Origin: Desulfobacterales bacterium
GTDB taxonomy: Bacteria; Desulfobacterota; Desulfobacteria; Desulfobacterales; JAFDDL01
Direction: 5' to 3'
Assembly (NCBI GenBank): GCA_034003325.1
Contig: JAVEYW010000014.1
Location: forward strand, 1 to 64,000
Length of the DNA stretch: 64,000 nt
Under the pieces are notes generated by a model. That model saw only the letters and a list, made by a program, of their open reading frames with translations, had not been told where the DNA came from and ran no database searches. Each line of letters begins with the position of its first letter. Position 1 is the stretch's first letter. A program made the translations under genes and the position numbers. This document shows, one piece after another, positions 1 to 8,777 of this stretch.

Positions 1-413
1 GTGTTGAACTGCTGGGTGACCGAGACGAAGCTCACGGCATGCTTGTCGAAAAGCTCCATGATGCGGGCGAAGTCGAGAAGGGAGCGGCTCAGCCGGTCCA
101 CCTTGTAGACGACCACGCAATCGATGTCACCGGCCTCGATATCGGCGAAGAGTCTCTTGAGGGCGGGCCGCTCCATGTTGCCGCCGGTAAATCCGCCGTC
201 GTCATACCGATCGGCGATGCACAGCCATCCCTCGTGCCGCTGGCTCGCGATATATGCCTCCGCAGATTCCCGCTGGGCATCGAGGCTGTTGAAGTCCTGG
301 TCGAGACCTTCGTCGGTGGATTTCCGGGTATAGATGGCGCAGCGAACGGTCGCTCGCCGGTTATCCATAGATTGGTGGGTGGGTGTATTGCTTCTTTCGT
401 ATTGCCTGCTCAT
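1..413 (-). CDS. Large serine recombinase, N-terminal part (cut by window edge)
   Basis: The N-terminal resolvase domain of a large serine recombinase, which breaks and rejoins DNA through a serine-DNA intermediate. Read on the minus strand from ATG at 413, it contains [11 protein letters not shown] with the usual early Tyr/Arg and the nucleophile Ser, then the D.QR.S.E..I segment, [12 protein letters not shown], and [11 protein letters not shown], all in family order. The C-terminal DNA-binding part lies outside the window. The start is chosen because GGAGG lies about 7 bases upstream and the ATG overlaps the stop of the DUF2924 gene (ATGA), implying translational coupling. A later in-frame ATG at 368 is possible. 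Identity is clear. Whether it is an element integrase or a resolvase cannot be told from this part. Confidence 0.9.
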   Translation of the reverse strand, partial: MSRQYERSNTPTHQSMDNRRATVRCAIYTRKSTDEGLDQDFNSLDAQRESAEAYIASQRHEGWLCIADRYDDGGFTGGNMERPALKRLFADIEAGDIDCVVVYKVDRLSRSLLDFARIMELFDKHAVSFVSVTQQFN

Positions 414-961
414 CCGTTCCTCCCGTCCGGCTCGTCGCCTTGATCTTGCGGTCCCTTGGGTTCCGCAAGCCCGAAAAAGAGGAACCCGTTCCACTTGCTT
501 CCGGTGGCCTCCTGTGCGACAGCGGACAGGGACTTGAACCACCGGCCGTCATACTCGAAGCCCTTGTCCAGCACCTTGGCCACGATGTCCCGGCCCCTGA
601 ACTCCCTGACGAGCAATGTTCCCGGAAGCGGCAGTCTTGAATCGCGCTGCGGTTGCAGCCTGCCGCTCACCGACCGTTCCCTGACTTCCATCAATCCCGG
701 CTTAATAGGGTCCCGCAGCATGCGGATTCGGAGGTCAGCATCATTGGCGATCTCTTCCGCCCTCCGCCTGGCCCGTTCGGATAGGCTGCCTTCGGCCAGG
801 GCCTGCAACCGCCAGGCGATACGCTTCCGAAGAAAATCCTTGTGGTGGGACCTCGTCTCCTCTCCGAAGACATCGATATACCTTTCCCGGAGTTCCCCGA
901 CGGTCATTCGGGAAAGGGCCTGCACCTGCTGATACGTCGTTTCATTCATGACAACCTCCAA
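410..961 (-). CDS. DUF2924 domain protein
   Basis: A 183-residue protein of the DUF2924 type. These are known as small proteins encoded next to serine recombinases in prophage-like and integrative regions; their role is not established. Visible traits are the N-terminal [10 protein letters not shown] segment, the RKRIAWRLQ motif, a basic middle, and a C-terminal [20 protein letters not shown] block that resembles the short DNA-binding repeat found in many recombinase-associated proteins. The last bases overlap the recombinase start (ATGA). The gene is GC-rich compared with the tRNA-Asn element to its right, which suggests it belongs to a different mobile module. Family call is confident, function unknown. 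Confidence 0.8.
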   Translation of the reverse strand: MEVVMNETTYQQVQALSRMTVGELRERYIDVFGEETRSHHKDFLRKRIAWRLQALAEGSLSERARRRAEEIANDADLRIRMLRDPIKPGLMEVRERSVSGRLQPQRDSRLPLPGTLLVREFRGRDIVAKVLDKGFEYDGRWFKSLSAVAQEATGSKWNGFLFFGLAEPKGPQDQGDEPDGRNG

Positions 962-1014
962 AGGTTTAATGGTCAGTATCCGAAAAAACTCGGCAATCCG
1001 GCCGTCTCTCGGCG

Positions 1015-1236
1015 TTAACCGCTGCTTGAATGAAGGCTTCTATCGGCGGAACAATCAAGTCGGTTCTCTGTAAACGCCTCGGATTCTTTGGTTTGCGTTA
1101 CATGGCCGGCCATTTCGGGAGTGGATGTCGGCAACCGACGCCCCGCTCTGTAGCGGAGGTAGCCTTCCCCCAGGATCGAGGCGATCTCTGCAATCGTTTC
1201 CGCGAGATCGCGTTCTGCGGATTCTCTGAATTCCAT
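1015..1236 (-). CDS. Small conserved protein upstream of DUF2924/recombinase
   Basis: A 73-residue hypothetical protein. It starts at an ATG preceded by AAGGAGGGCACG, a strong ribosome binding site. The N-terminal half (AETIAEIASILGEGYLRYRAG) is predicted helical and ends in a basic patch; the C-terminal half is polar, with NRLDCSADRSLHSSSG at the end. Small proteins with an ILA.GYLRY segment are known to me as first genes of serine recombinase/DUF2924 cassettes, so it is probably part of the same operon, 53 bases upstream of the DUF2924 gene. No function can be stated. Confidence 0.6.
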   Translation of the reverse strand: MEFRESAERDLAETIAEIASILGEGYLRYRAGRRLPTSTPEMAGHVTQTKESEAFTENRLDCSADRSLHSSSG

Positions 1237-1660
1237 CGTGCCCTCCTTGCGGCGACCGCTGAGCTATTGTGGATGCCGTCGAGGAGGGATGGGTCAGCCG
1301 CGAGGGTATCGACCGCGGAGCCCATTGGTCCGCCCCGAAGGGCTGACTCACCGGCACCCACAACGGTCTCCGTTCTTACGGCCGATTCCGCTGTCTGGTG
1401 TTTCTCTTCCGCCGGGCGTAGTTACCCGGCTTCGGTCGATACCTACTGGAGGACCCATCGGGGTGTCGGGCCGAGTTGACCAGGCGGGCGTTAACAGCGT
1501 CCGAAAAAGGAATGGAGAATCGGAGAATCCGGGGGGCACATCCGAGTGTGGCGGGCGCGAACGTCAACGTCCTTGGTTGAAACTCGAAAGCTGTGAGGGG
1601 AACGGAGAATCTGGAAAAATGTTCGGGCGGGCGTAAGTCGGCGTGAACACGCTGGAAACG
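1237..1660. other. Non-coding GC-rich stretch between recombinase module and tRNA-Asn scar
   Basis: No convincing gene. The octamer GGCGGGCG recurs three times about 70 bases apart (near 1483, 1551 and 1626), each followed by a GTAA/CGAA/TTAA-like stretch. This could be a repeat or binding-site array belonging to the recombinase module. Confidence 0.4.
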
Positions 1661-1696
1661 ACAAAACCCCGAGGGGAGAATCCCACGGGGCTTTGT
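1661..1696 (-). terminator. Hairpin beyond the displaced tRNA-Asn 3' end
   Basis: ACAAAACCCCG at 1661-1671 pairs with CGGGGCTTTGT at 1686-1696. On the minus strand this lies 36 bases downstream of the displaced tRNA-Asn 3' fragment. It was probably the original terminator of tRNA-Asn before the element inserted. Confidence 0.55.
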
Positions 1697-1732
1697 GCTA
1701 ACAAATGACCGTCGAAATCGACGGATTGAATT

Positions 1733-1782
1733 TTGGCTCCTCGAGTAGGACTTGAACCTACAACCTAGTGGTTAACAGCCAC
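1733..1782. repeat. Attachment-site direct repeat, left copy
   Basis: Fifty bases identical to 10136-10185. It is the 3' part of a tRNA-Asn gene on the minus strand: CCA end, T arm, variable loop and anticodon region. Identity stops at 1783, where the anticodon-stem continuation is lost. This is the integrase-proximal att site. Confidence 0.92.
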
Positions 1783-1909
1783 TTTTCTATTGATTACCGC
1801 TATTTACTTCATTTTAATTTATGATATATTTTACCATATATTTCAAATAGGTTATGGTCTTTACTTTTTTATTGACTTACTTTTTGATACCTGTATATTG
1901 GCCTTGCGG

Positions 1910-1989
1910 GTTGGAAATACGGTTGGAAAATAAATCCGCCTTTTCTGTAAACCAGTAACGGCGTAACCACCGGTTTTCGGCTTTCCAAC
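1910..1989. promoter_or_regulatory. Candidate integrase arm-type sites, left end
   Basis: GTTGGAAA occurs at 1910-1917 and 1922-1929 (12-base period) and inverted (TTTCCAAC) at 1982-1989. The same pair with the same 12-base spacing is found at the other end of the element (10071-10090). Such repeated motifs next to both att sites are expected for tyrosine-integrase arm sites. The assignment is inference. Confidence 0.5.
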
Positions 1990-2028
1990 AGGATGATAAT
2001 ATTTAATCTTTTGAAAAGGTGGTGGTCA

Positions 2029-3174
2029 ATGAAACGCTTCAAAACGGACTATCCGGGCGTTTTTTTCCGGGAAGCAAAACGAGTCGGATCTAAGGGGGTG
2101 GACCGGGTTTATTATGTCGTTTTTAAAAAAGACGGTAAGGTCATTGAGGCAAAAGCCGGAAGTCAGCACCGCAACGACATGACACCGGCAAAAGCCGCAC
2201 TTAAGCGGGCGGCTTTGATTGAGGGGAAGGCAGAAACGCCGGCCGAAAAGCGCGAAGCGGAAAGGGCCGCAAAAGACGCCGAAAAAAACCGGTGGACTAT
2301 TGCTAAAATATGGGACCAATATTGTGAATCTTTCCCGGAAAACAAGGCGCTTCGACATGAACAAGGCAAGTTTGATCGTTATATTCGAGATGCTATCGGT
2401 GGCAAGGAACCGGCCGATCTTTTGCCACTTGATGTTGACAGGATACGCTTGTCACTTCAAAAAGCCGGGAAAAAAACGATGGCGGCAAGAGTCATAGAGC
2501 TTCTTCGAAGAACGATCAACCACGGTGTGAAACGCGGATTAATCCCTGCCCTGCCCTTTAAAATCGAAGTCCCAAAGCTCAATAACCAAACGACAGAAGA
2601 TTTAACATCGGAACAGTTGGCGCGGCTCATTGACGCTTTAAATGGCGATGTGGACCAGGTAGCTGCAAACGTGATGCGGCTTGCTCTTTACACTGGCATG
2701 CGGCGCGGCGAAATTTTCAAGCTCAAATGGTCCGATATCGACTTTGACCGGGGGTTTATATCATTGAAAGATCCTAAGGGCGGCAAGGATCAAACAATAC
2801 CCTTGAGTGAAAAGGCAAAGCGGATCTTTAGCGATATCAAAAAAACAGATGACTTTATATTTCCAGGTCGCATTCAGGGCTCGCATTTAAACGATTGCCG
2901 GAAAAGTTTTAACCGGATTGCCAAAGCAGCGCAGCTCCCGAAAGGGTTCCGGCCGCTTCATGGCTTGAGGCACGTTTACGCCTCAATGCTGGCGAGTTCC
3001 GGCCAGGTGGATATGTACACTCTTCAGCGCCTTTTAACTCACAAGAGCCCGTTAATGACGCAACGCTATGCCCATTTACGCGACGATACAATGAAGCGCG
3101 CGTCCGATGTGGCGGGCGATATCATCGACAACATAAGCAATTTGCAAAAACGGAAGAGCGAAAATGCCGAATAA
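2029..3174 (+). CDS. int: Tyrosine integrase of the element
   Basis: Phage-type tyrosine recombinase of 381 residues, expected to catalyse site-specific integration and excision at tRNA-Asn. It shows an N-terminal arm-binding-like region (about 1-75), a SAM-like core-binding domain (about 85-185) and a catalytic domain with Arg in TGMRRGEIFKLKW (about residue 225), HGLRHVYAS (about 310) and the nucleophile Tyr in QRYAHL (about 346). The start at 2029 is chosen because AAGGTGGTGG lies just upstream; a longer frame opens at 1993. It lies next to the left att site, and its last bases overlap the following gene by 11, so both are probably cotranscribed. Confidence 0.93.
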   Translation: MKRFKTDYPGVFFREAKRVGSKGVDRVYYVVFKKDGKVIEAKAGSQHRNDMTPAKAALKRAALIEGKAETPAEKREAERAAKDAEKNRWTIAKIWDQYCESFPENKALRHEQGKFDRYIRDAIGGKEPADLLPLDVDRIRLSLQKAGKKTMAARVIELLRRTINHGVKRGLIPALPFKIEVPKLNNQTTEDLTSEQLARLIDALNGDVDQVAANVMRLALYTGMRRGEIFKLKWSDIDFDRGFISLKDPKGGKDQTIPLSEKAKRIFSDIKKTDDFIFPGRIQGSHLNDCRKSFNRIAKAAQLPKGFRPLHGLRHVYASMLASSGQVDMYTLQRLLTHKSPLMTQRYAHLRDDTMKRASDVAGDIIDNISNLQKRKSENAE

Positions 3175-4066
3175 TTACAATCAAACCAAACTCTTAGGCA
3201 AAGCTGCCGTTGAATTTTTAAAACGCAATCCAAAGCAGTTTAAAACGTATTTGGATGAAACTGGCTTCGGGGATTTTTTTAAACAGCTTCGCGTGAAGTA
3301 TCCAAATATTTCAGAGAAAGAGCTTGAAGACATACTGGCGGAATCGCTTGTAAGCCCGGCGGTTGTTTCGGATCGTGCGGCGGCAAGTGATGCTTATTAT
3401 AGGGCCTTTAAGCGGCTTTGTGCTGAGATGGGATGGAGTAGGCAGGAAGAAGACGATTGGATATTTTTCGGAAAACCAGATCCTTTTGAAGATAGGCTCA
3501 ATCAGTATTACGCGGAAGAGCTTTGCATGGATTCGGAAAAAATCATAAAAAATCTTATGGGCGATCACCCAACAAAAACACTGCTGGTGGCGATCGACAC
3601 AGACCGCCCGATGGATGCGATTTTGTCAGAGGTCAAAGCCCTTGTGGCTACCGAAAAACACGGCCGATTTTTAAACGAGAGGCGGACGTTTTCTCGCGCC
3701 AAGTGGCTTCCAAAAGCCGAAGAATTGCTAAAGGTTTGGGACCTATACGGGCAGGCCGGGAAAACTCCGGGGACAGTGACTTTTAACATAATTTCAAAAA
3801 TCGTGAAACGGCCGCTTTCAACCGTTAAAAGCCAGTGGCGATCAGCTTATGAGAAAATTTATAATGTTCCATATGAGCCCGCACAAAAGTTTTCAACCGA
3901 AGAAAAAAAAGAATCCGCGACGGAGCTTTGCGCCAAGTGCCCATATGGTGCAAAGTGTTACAAATCCGGCGATTGGTATCCTTGCGCTGATTATTTGCGG
4001 ATTGCCGGAAAAGAGCGCGGCCTAAAAACGGTAGAGCTTTCCGAAAGCCTATTCGCCGACGACTAA
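3164..4066 (+). CDS. Unknown element protein with C-terminal Cys cluster
   Basis: A 300-residue protein that I do not recognise. Its start overlaps the integrase end and is preceded by GGAAGAG. The first two thirds look helical and charged. Residues about 195-235 (GTVTFNIISKIVKRPLSTV and following) could be a helix-turn-helix. A Cys cluster near the C-terminus (LCAKCPYGAKCYKSG, then a Cys in YPCADYL) could bind zinc or an Fe-S cluster. The position directly behind the integrase and before a strong terminator suggests a role in recombination control or element regulation, but nothing proves it. Confidence 0.7.
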   Translation: MPNNYNQTKLLGKAAVEFLKRNPKQFKTYLDETGFGDFFKQLRVKYPNISEKELEDILAESLVSPAVVSDRAAASDAYYRAFKRLCAEMGWSRQEEDDWIFFGKPDPFEDRLNQYYAEELCMDSEKIIKNLMGDHPTKTLLVAIDTDRPMDAILSEVKALVATEKHGRFLNERRTFSRAKWLPKAEELLKVWDLYGQAGKTPGTVTFNIISKIVKRPLSTVKSQWRSAYEKIYNVPYEPAQKFSTEEKKESATELCAKCPYGAKCYKSGDWYPCADYLRIAGKERGLKTVELSESLFADD

Positions 4067-4090
4067 AACAAAAACACACCTTTTATATAG

Positions 4091-4123
4091 GGCTCCTGGA
4101 TTTTTTTTCCAGGGGCCTTTTTT
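4091..4123 (+). terminator. Intrinsic terminator after the int operon
   Basis: GGCTCCTGG and CCAGGGGCC form a 9-bp stem around a T-rich loop, followed by TTTTTTATT. It closes the integrase/Cys-rich protein transcript and separates it from the replication genes. Confidence 0.85.
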
Positions 4124-4227
4124 ATTGGCTGCGAAATAAACACCCCCCCTTATTTCACCCTTTTACATAAGTAAGAACGCGGAAAAAAAACTACGCGGAC
4201 AACGCTTAAAAAGGGAGAAGTCAAAAA

Positions 4228-4428
4228 ATGGACCTACATCTACTTGACGAAAAGCAAGTCGCCGAAGAATTACGTATAAAAGTTCAAACCCTTCGAAATT
4301 GGCGGCACCTGGGAAAAGGACCGGCTTATTTGAAACTCGGCAGTCGAGCGATTCGTTACAGAAAAGAGGACTGCGAAGCATTCGCATTTCAACGTCGAAT
4401 CGATCCGAACGGCCAGTCAGCAGCCTAA
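4228..4428 (+). CDS. AlpA/MerR-like helix-turn-helix regulator or excisionase
   Basis: A 66-residue protein made almost entirely of one winged-helix fold of the AlpA/HTH_17 type: LDEKQVAEELRIKVQTLRNW is the helix-turn-helix, followed by the wing (GPAYLKLGSRAIRYRKED). Such proteins act as excisionases or as activators of the integrase in P4-like elements. An AAGGGAGAAG ribosome binding site precedes the ATG. It is the first gene after the terminator and precedes the primase, the usual order in P4-like satellites. Confident for the fold; excisionase versus transcription factor is open. Confidence 0.82.
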   Translation: MDLHLLDEKQVAEELRIKVQTLRNWRHLGKGPAYLKLGSRAIRYRKEDCEAFAFQRRIDPNGQSAA

Positions 4429-4502
4429 GCCCATAAAACGCCGAAAAGCCCGAACCGGGGAAGGTTTACGGGCTTTCCGAAAGCAGCTTGAAGAGGTAGA
4501 TA

Positions 4503-6968
4503 ATGCATATCGCAAATGAAGCAGAAAGTCAATTAAAACTTAATTGGCAAAGTGTTTTCGACGCCATGAAAAAGGTGCTGACCGACCGGCGAATCGTTCT
4601 TGACCGCGAACCGAAATTCGATGGCAATATTGAACGATATCCGGTTGATGGCAGAAAACGCGGGAACCGTGACGCGTGGTTTGTCGGGCACATAGACGAT
4701 TATCCCGTCCTTTACGGCGGAATTCATGGTGGAGAAGACTTTAAGTATTCGCCACTGAACGGCAGCCGTCAATGCTCGCCAGAAGAAAAACGCCGAATGG
4801 ACGAGCGCATAGCAGAAGCAAAACGGAAGCGAGCCGAAGAACTTAAAGCGCAACACAGCCAGGCCGCAAAAGAAGCACGGGCCGAATTCGAAGCGGCAAT
4901 ACCGGCAACGGATGATCACCCCTACCTCATTAAAAAACAAGTCAAGGCGCACGGTATCCGGCTGGACAGCGACGGGCGGTTACTTATACCCGTTACGAGC
5001 GAATCGGGCGAAATTCGAAGCCTACAGCGCATTTACGCCAATGGAGAAAAGCGGTTTCTATCTGGTGGCGAAGTAAAAGGCAATTACTTCACCATAAATG
5101 GGAACGGACCGCCCATCATCTGCGAGGGATATTCAACGGGCGCAACGCTCTTTGAATGTACCGGGCGAAGCGTGTTTGTCGCTTTCAATGCCGGAAACCT
5201 TGAACCGGTTGCGCTGAAAATCCGCAAGCAATACCCGAGCGCCGAAATTCTGATAGCTGCCGACAATGACCAATGGAAACCCGAAATCGGCAACGTCGGC
5301 GTCAAAAAAGCGAAAGTGGCCGCGTCTGTTATAAATGCGCGGGTCGCGATTCCTGAATTTAAAGACGTTTCGAGCGAACCGACCGACTTCAACGACCTGC
5401 TTACGCTGGAAGGTGCCGACGAAGTTATCCGGCAATTATCGCCACAAAGCGAGCAGGAAGAAGACACGGAAGACTTTGACCAAACAGTAACGCGGGCGGA
5501 ACTATCCGCGTTAATTGAACAATGTGCGGATTTTGACGAGCTTATCACCGGAATAGCGGAAAAGGTTAGCACCAGCGGGCTTCCCGCTACGCAAATATTA
5601 TCACTGCGAAAATACATTGTAAAGCGATCGAAAGAATTAAATCCGAATGGTGGCGTTTCCGTTTCTTCGCTTGAAGCAGACGCCAAAGAGTTTAAACACA
5701 TAAAGGCCGAAAAGGATTTTCAACACTTACAGGCAGCACGCGCGGTTATTGCCATGGTTGGCGCAGAAAACCTTATCCATGACGGCGTGTTTACCTGGAA
5801 GTATAACGGCCACGGTTTGTGGGTACAAGCTGATGATCGTGAGATAAAGAAAAGCGTTCACAAAATATCTGAATCCGAAGAATTGACGAAGACCATCGTC
5901 GGTTCAATTCTCGACCTTTTCAAAACAGAAATTTATAAAAGCGGACATGTTTTTGATGTGGATCGGCGGACAATAAACTGCCCCAACGGTGAGCTGCATT
6001 ACGTTGATCACGATTGGGTTTTAAAGCCACATTGCCGAGAAAATTATCGCACAACGCAGATTGCAACGGCCTATGATCCGGCGGCAAAAGCGCCCCGGTT
6101 TTTAAGGTATCTCCAAGAAGTATTCCGCGATGATTCCGACCGGGTAAACAAGACAGCTCTGGTTTTGGAGTGCATCGGATACAGCTTGCTATCAAGCTGC
6201 GAGTACGAAAAGTTTTTCATTTTGAGCGGATCAGGCGCAAACGGTAAATCGAAGTTGATGAACGCGGTTCAGTCGCTTGTCGGAGTGAAGAATATATGCG
6301 CGGTACAACCGTCACAGTTTGACAATAAGTTTCAGAGGGCGCACCTGCACCACAGGCTGGTAAATTTGGTGACCGAAATAGCGCAAGGAGCCGAAATCCC
6401 CGACGCACAATTGAAAGCTATCGTTTCCGGGGAACTCACAACGGCCGAGCATAAACACAAGAATCCCTTTGATTTCAGACCTTACGTGACATGTTGGTTT
6501 GGTACGAACCATATGCCACACACAAGGGATTTTTCCGATGCGCTGTTTCGCAGGGCAATTATTATTCCATTCAATCGCATTTTTCAGGAAGAAGAGCAAG
6601 ACAAGCAGCTTGACAAAAAATTAGCAGATGAGGCTCCAGGTATTCTTTCCTTAGCGCTTGAGGGCCTCACAACATTGTTTGAGCGGGGCAGCTTTATTGA
6701 AACGCAAGAGTGCTTGGCCGCCAAAAAGGCATGGCGTTACGAGTGCGACCAGGCGGCGCAGTTTGTTGACGAATGCTGCTTGCTCGGGCCGGGCTTATCG
6801 GTTTTAAGCGCGGACTTATATGTCGCTTATCAAAAGTGGGCCACGGATTCAGGCGTCCGGCGAACGCTTGGCAGGAATTCTTTCTCCAGTCGGGTTATCC
6901 GGTTGGGGGCCGAGGCCGGAAAAGGAACCGCCGGGGCTCGAATGCTCTATGGCGTCGGGCTAAAATGA
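4503..6968 (+). CDS. P4-type primase-helicase (TOPRIM + SF3 helicase)
   Basis: An 821-residue replication protein that should prime and unwind DNA at the element's origin. An N-terminal charged region with a coiled coil (about 95-125) is followed by a TOPRIM primase domain, with the acidic motif ICEGYSTGATL near residue 205 and AADND near 253. Residues about 430-560 correspond to the D5/P4 N-terminal helicase-associated region. The SF3 helicase has Walker A GSGANGKSK near 575, Walker B-like VTEIAQG near 622, and a sensor region CWFGTNHMPH near 665. The C-terminus could be a winged helix. It resembles the phage P4 alpha protein in domain order, although the zinc-ribbon start is not evident. 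The gene suggests autonomous replication of the element after excision. Confidence 0.9.
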   Translation: MHIANEAESQLKLNWQSVFDAMKKVLTDRRIVLDREPKFDGNIERYPVDGRKRGNRDAWFVGHIDDYPVLYGGIHGGEDFKYSPLNGSRQCSPEEKRRMDERIAEAKRKRAEELKAQHSQAAKEARAEFEAAIPATDDHPYLIKKQVKAHGIRLDSDGRLLIPVTSESGEIRSLQRIYANGEKRFLSGGEVKGNYFTINGNGPPIICEGYSTGATLFECTGRSVFVAFNAGNLEPVALKIRKQYPSAEILIAADNDQWKPEIGNVGVKKAKVAASVINARVAIPEFKDVSSEPTDFNDLLTLEGADEVIRQLSPQSEQEEDTEDFDQTVTRAELSALIEQCADFDELITGIAEKVSTSGLPATQILSLRKYIVKRSKELNPNGGVSVSSLEADAKEFKHIKAEKDFQHLQAARAVIAMVGAENLIHDGVFTWKYNGHGLWVQADDREIKKSVHKISESEELTKTIVGSILDLFKTEIYKSGHVFDVDRRTINCPNGELHYVDHDWVLKPHCRENYRTTQIATAYDPAAKAPRFLRYLQEVFRDDSDRVNKTALVLECIGYSLLSSCEYEKFFILSGSGANGKSKLMNAVQSLVGVKNICAVQPSQFDNKFQRAHLHHRLVNLVTEIAQGAEIPDAQLKAIVSGELTTAEHKHKNPFDFRPYVTCWFGTNHMPHTRDFSDALFRRAIIIPFNRIFQEEEQDKQLDKKLADEAPGILSLALEGLTTLFERGSFIETQECLAAKKAWRYECDQAAQFVDECCLLGPGLSVLSADLYVAYQKWATDSGVRRTLGRNSFSSRVIRLGAEAGKGTAGARMLYGVGLK

Positions 6969-7007
6969 CAGCGCAAGTGGCGTTAGTGGCACATGTTTCG
7001 AGATCAC

Positions 7008-7046
7008 CCCTGTTGTAAAATGTGTGTGTAGGAAAATACAACAGGG
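7008..7046. repeat. Perfect 10-bp inverted repeat behind the primase gene
   Basis: CCCTGTTGTA (7008-7017) and TACAACAGGG (7037-7046) are perfect complements with a 19-base loop. No T-run follows, so an operator, a replication-origin hairpin or an RNA processing stem is as likely as a terminator. It sits 40 bases behind the primase stop. Confidence 0.5.
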
Positions 7047-7076
7047 AGAAGATTTATATAGAGCTTAAATAGGATT

Positions 7077-7364
7077 TTGCGCCACAAGCGCCACTCACCC
7101 TGGAAACTTGATAAAATCATCGGAAATGCTGGCAGTATAACCGATTGGTCAATCGAGCTGGCCGTAGAACTGGCTTGTGACAGCGCGGATATCAGCACGG
7201 AGACTTTCCGCGAATACGGCCGGGTGGCATACAAGTCCGGGTTGCTCGACAGCATAGAAGACGACGCCACCATAGGCGGTCTTGGTTGTGCCCATTTGAC
7301 CATATCAGAGGACTTTAGAGAGCGTATTTACCGACTTCGGCCTACTGGACATAGGAGAGTATAG
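7077..7364 (+). CDS. Small unknown element protein
   Basis: A 95-residue open frame with a TTG start. AGGA lies only a few bases upstream, so the start is uncertain. The middle (WSIELAVELACDSADIS) looks helical and acidic; no motif is recognised. It is in the same direction as its neighbours and ends only a few bases before the next small frame. Coding status is likely but not certain. Confidence 0.45.
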   Translation: MRHKRHSPWKLDKIIGNAGSITDWSIELAVELACDSADISTETFREYGRVAYKSGLLDSIEDDATIGGLGCAHLTISEDFRERIYRLRPTGHRRV

Positions 7365-7368
7365 CACA

Positions 7369-7551
7369 TTGAAAGCACAAAAACCAAATAAACACTTGGA
7401 ATATTTCATGAATCCAAATCACACCAAAAGTATTGATATTGAATGTCTATCGCTCATTGGCCGAATATCAAACACTATCAGCGTGTTAGAGTGCACGGAC
7501 GCGAACAGGCTCGAAGAGTTCAAGCGTAATTGCTTGGAATTGTTACAATAA
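7369..7551 (+). CDS. Small unknown element protein
   Basis: A 60-residue frame starting at TTG 7369 with AGGAG eleven bases upstream; an ATG at 7408 is the alternative start. The sequence (ECLSLIGRISNTISVLECTD and following) looks like two helices. No family is recognised. It lies between another small frame and the coiled-coil gene and shares their direction. Confidence 0.4.
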   Translation: MKAQKPNKHLEYFMNPNHTKSIDIECLSLIGRISNTISVLECTDANRLEEFKRNCLELLQ

Positions 7552-7572
7552 ACCAACAAAGGAGAAAGTAAG

Positions 7573-8241
7573 ATGATTGAGAAATTCGAAGAAAAAGTTA
7601 AACAAATGTTTGAAAAGATTCAGAAAAGCCCGATGTTGAAGAAGATGGAAGAAGAAGAAAAGGCGGAACTCTTGACGCGGCGCCATGAGACGGCCGGACG
7701 GATCAAGGAAGCCGAAAAGGCACGCGATGCTGAAATCCCGAGGTTGAAAGCCGATGTGGCAAGATTGGAACAGCGGGTTAAAGCCGCACAAAAGGCGTTA
7801 AATGAGGCGGTTGACTCTTTCCGGTTGGCAAAAGCTGGGTTGATGGGCGCGGGGCATCGGTTTGAAACTGAAATCGCCGGGCTTCATGCGGTTTTGAACG
7901 AAACCTATGACCGGCGGATTGACGAAGGCCTTGCCTTTTTTCAAGATAGGCTGGCGCACTTGCGCGAACCGGGCCGGATTTCCCGCGTTTCAGGGGGCGC
8001 CCGACGGAATTTGATCGGCATGACAAAGACCGTAAAAGAGGCATCCAATAGGCAGGCGGTTTTGTCAGCTTTGACCTATTGCCAGGACTCTCTCCGGCGG
8101 CTTGAAGACATGAAGTTGTCACCGGAATTTGACCTGGATGCCATTGACTTGCTGAAAAAAGGCATCCCGTCAATTGATGCTTTCACAGAAATCGAAAGCG
8201 AACGGCCGATTGGCGAAAACCTGAAACCGGTTTATGCCTGA
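7573..8241 (+). CDS. Coiled-coil protein of the element
   Basis: A 222-residue protein rich in Glu, Lys and Ala. Residues about 1-100 have heptad character (KMEEEEKAELL, ADVARLEQRVKAAQKA), indicating a long coiled coil, followed by a helical C-terminal region. AAAGGAGAAAGTAAG gives a clear ribosome binding site. It has no signal peptide or membrane segment. Scaffold-like or structural proteins of satellites can look like this, but so can many unrelated proteins, so I assign no function. Confidence 0.65.
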   Translation: MIEKFEEKVKQMFEKIQKSPMLKKMEEEEKAELLTRRHETAGRIKEAEKARDAEIPRLKADVARLEQRVKAAQKALNEAVDSFRLAKAGLMGAGHRFETEIAGLHAVLNETYDRRIDEGLAFFQDRLAHLREPGRISRVSGGARRNLIGMTKTVKEASNRQAVLSALTYCQDSLRRLEDMKLSPEFDLDAIDLLKKGIPSIDAFTEIESERPIGENLKPVYA

Positions 8242-8249
8242 TGTGATTG

Positions 8250-8277
8250 TTGCCCGCTTCCTTTCCGGGGCGGGCAA
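8250..8277 (+). terminator. GC-rich hairpin after coiled-coil gene
   Basis: TTGCCCGC pairs with GCGGGCAA around a C/T-rich loop, 9 bases behind the stop codon. There is no T-run, so it may be a weak terminator or a 3'-end stabilising stem. Confidence 0.4.
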
Positions 8278-8414
8278 TCTATCGCATATGATAGTTGAGC
8301 GTCCAGGGGGTAGGGGGGGGCGAAATCTTAAGAGATCGACGAGCCGCTAACCGGAGCGGCAGGAAAACGCGTGAGAATCAAAGTTTTCACTTTTAAAAAT
8401 TTGGAGGTCACACC

Positions 8415-8777
8415 ATGACAAAAAAGACACAAAAAGCGATGGATATCCCACAGGTCAATGGCTCTCAACCGCCGGACCACTTAAGTTCTGAATCGAAACA
8501 GATCTGGAATGATATCATAGTGGAGCATGGCATTAATGATCCGGCAGGTTTGCGGATCTTGAGGGTTGCCTGCGAAAGCTTTGACCGGGCACAATCAGCC
8601 AGGACACAAATCGACCTGGACGGGCTGACAATTTTGGATAAATGGGGACAGATTAAGCCTCATCCTTTGCTTGCATGTGAACGAGATAGCCGGGCCGCTT
8701 TTCTTGCCGGATTAAAGGCGCTTTCGTTGGATCTTGAACCTGTTAAGGCGATAGGCCGACCGCCAAGGGGGTATTAA
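8415..8777 (+). CDS. terS: P27-type phage small terminase subunit
   Basis: A 120-residue protein resembling P27-family small terminase subunits, which recognise packaging sites and load phage DNA on the large terminase. Features are PPDHLSSESKQIWNDI near the N-terminus, a central LR.A..SFDRA..AR..I helix, the turn GLTILDKWGQIKPHPLL, and the C-terminal LGL-like helix ending in GRPPRGY. TTTGGAGGTCACACC precedes the ATG. The stop codon overlaps the next ATG (TAATG). No large terminase, portal or capsid gene is present in the element. A lone small terminase is a hallmark of satellites that redirect a helper phage's packaging. Family call good; satellite role inferred. Confidence 0.8.
   Translation: MTKKTQKAMDIPQVNGSQPPDHLSSESKQIWNDIIVEHGINDPAGLRILRVACESFDRAQSARTQIDLDGLTILDKWGQIKPHPLLACERDSRAAFLAGLKALSLDLEPVKAIGRPPRGY

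Noticed and set aside
1030..1636. Long plus-strand frames opposite and behind the small recombinase-module gene
   Set aside because: They are antisense to a gene with a strong ribosome binding site or lie in GC-rich sequence where long open frames are expected. No protein-like pattern or translation signal.
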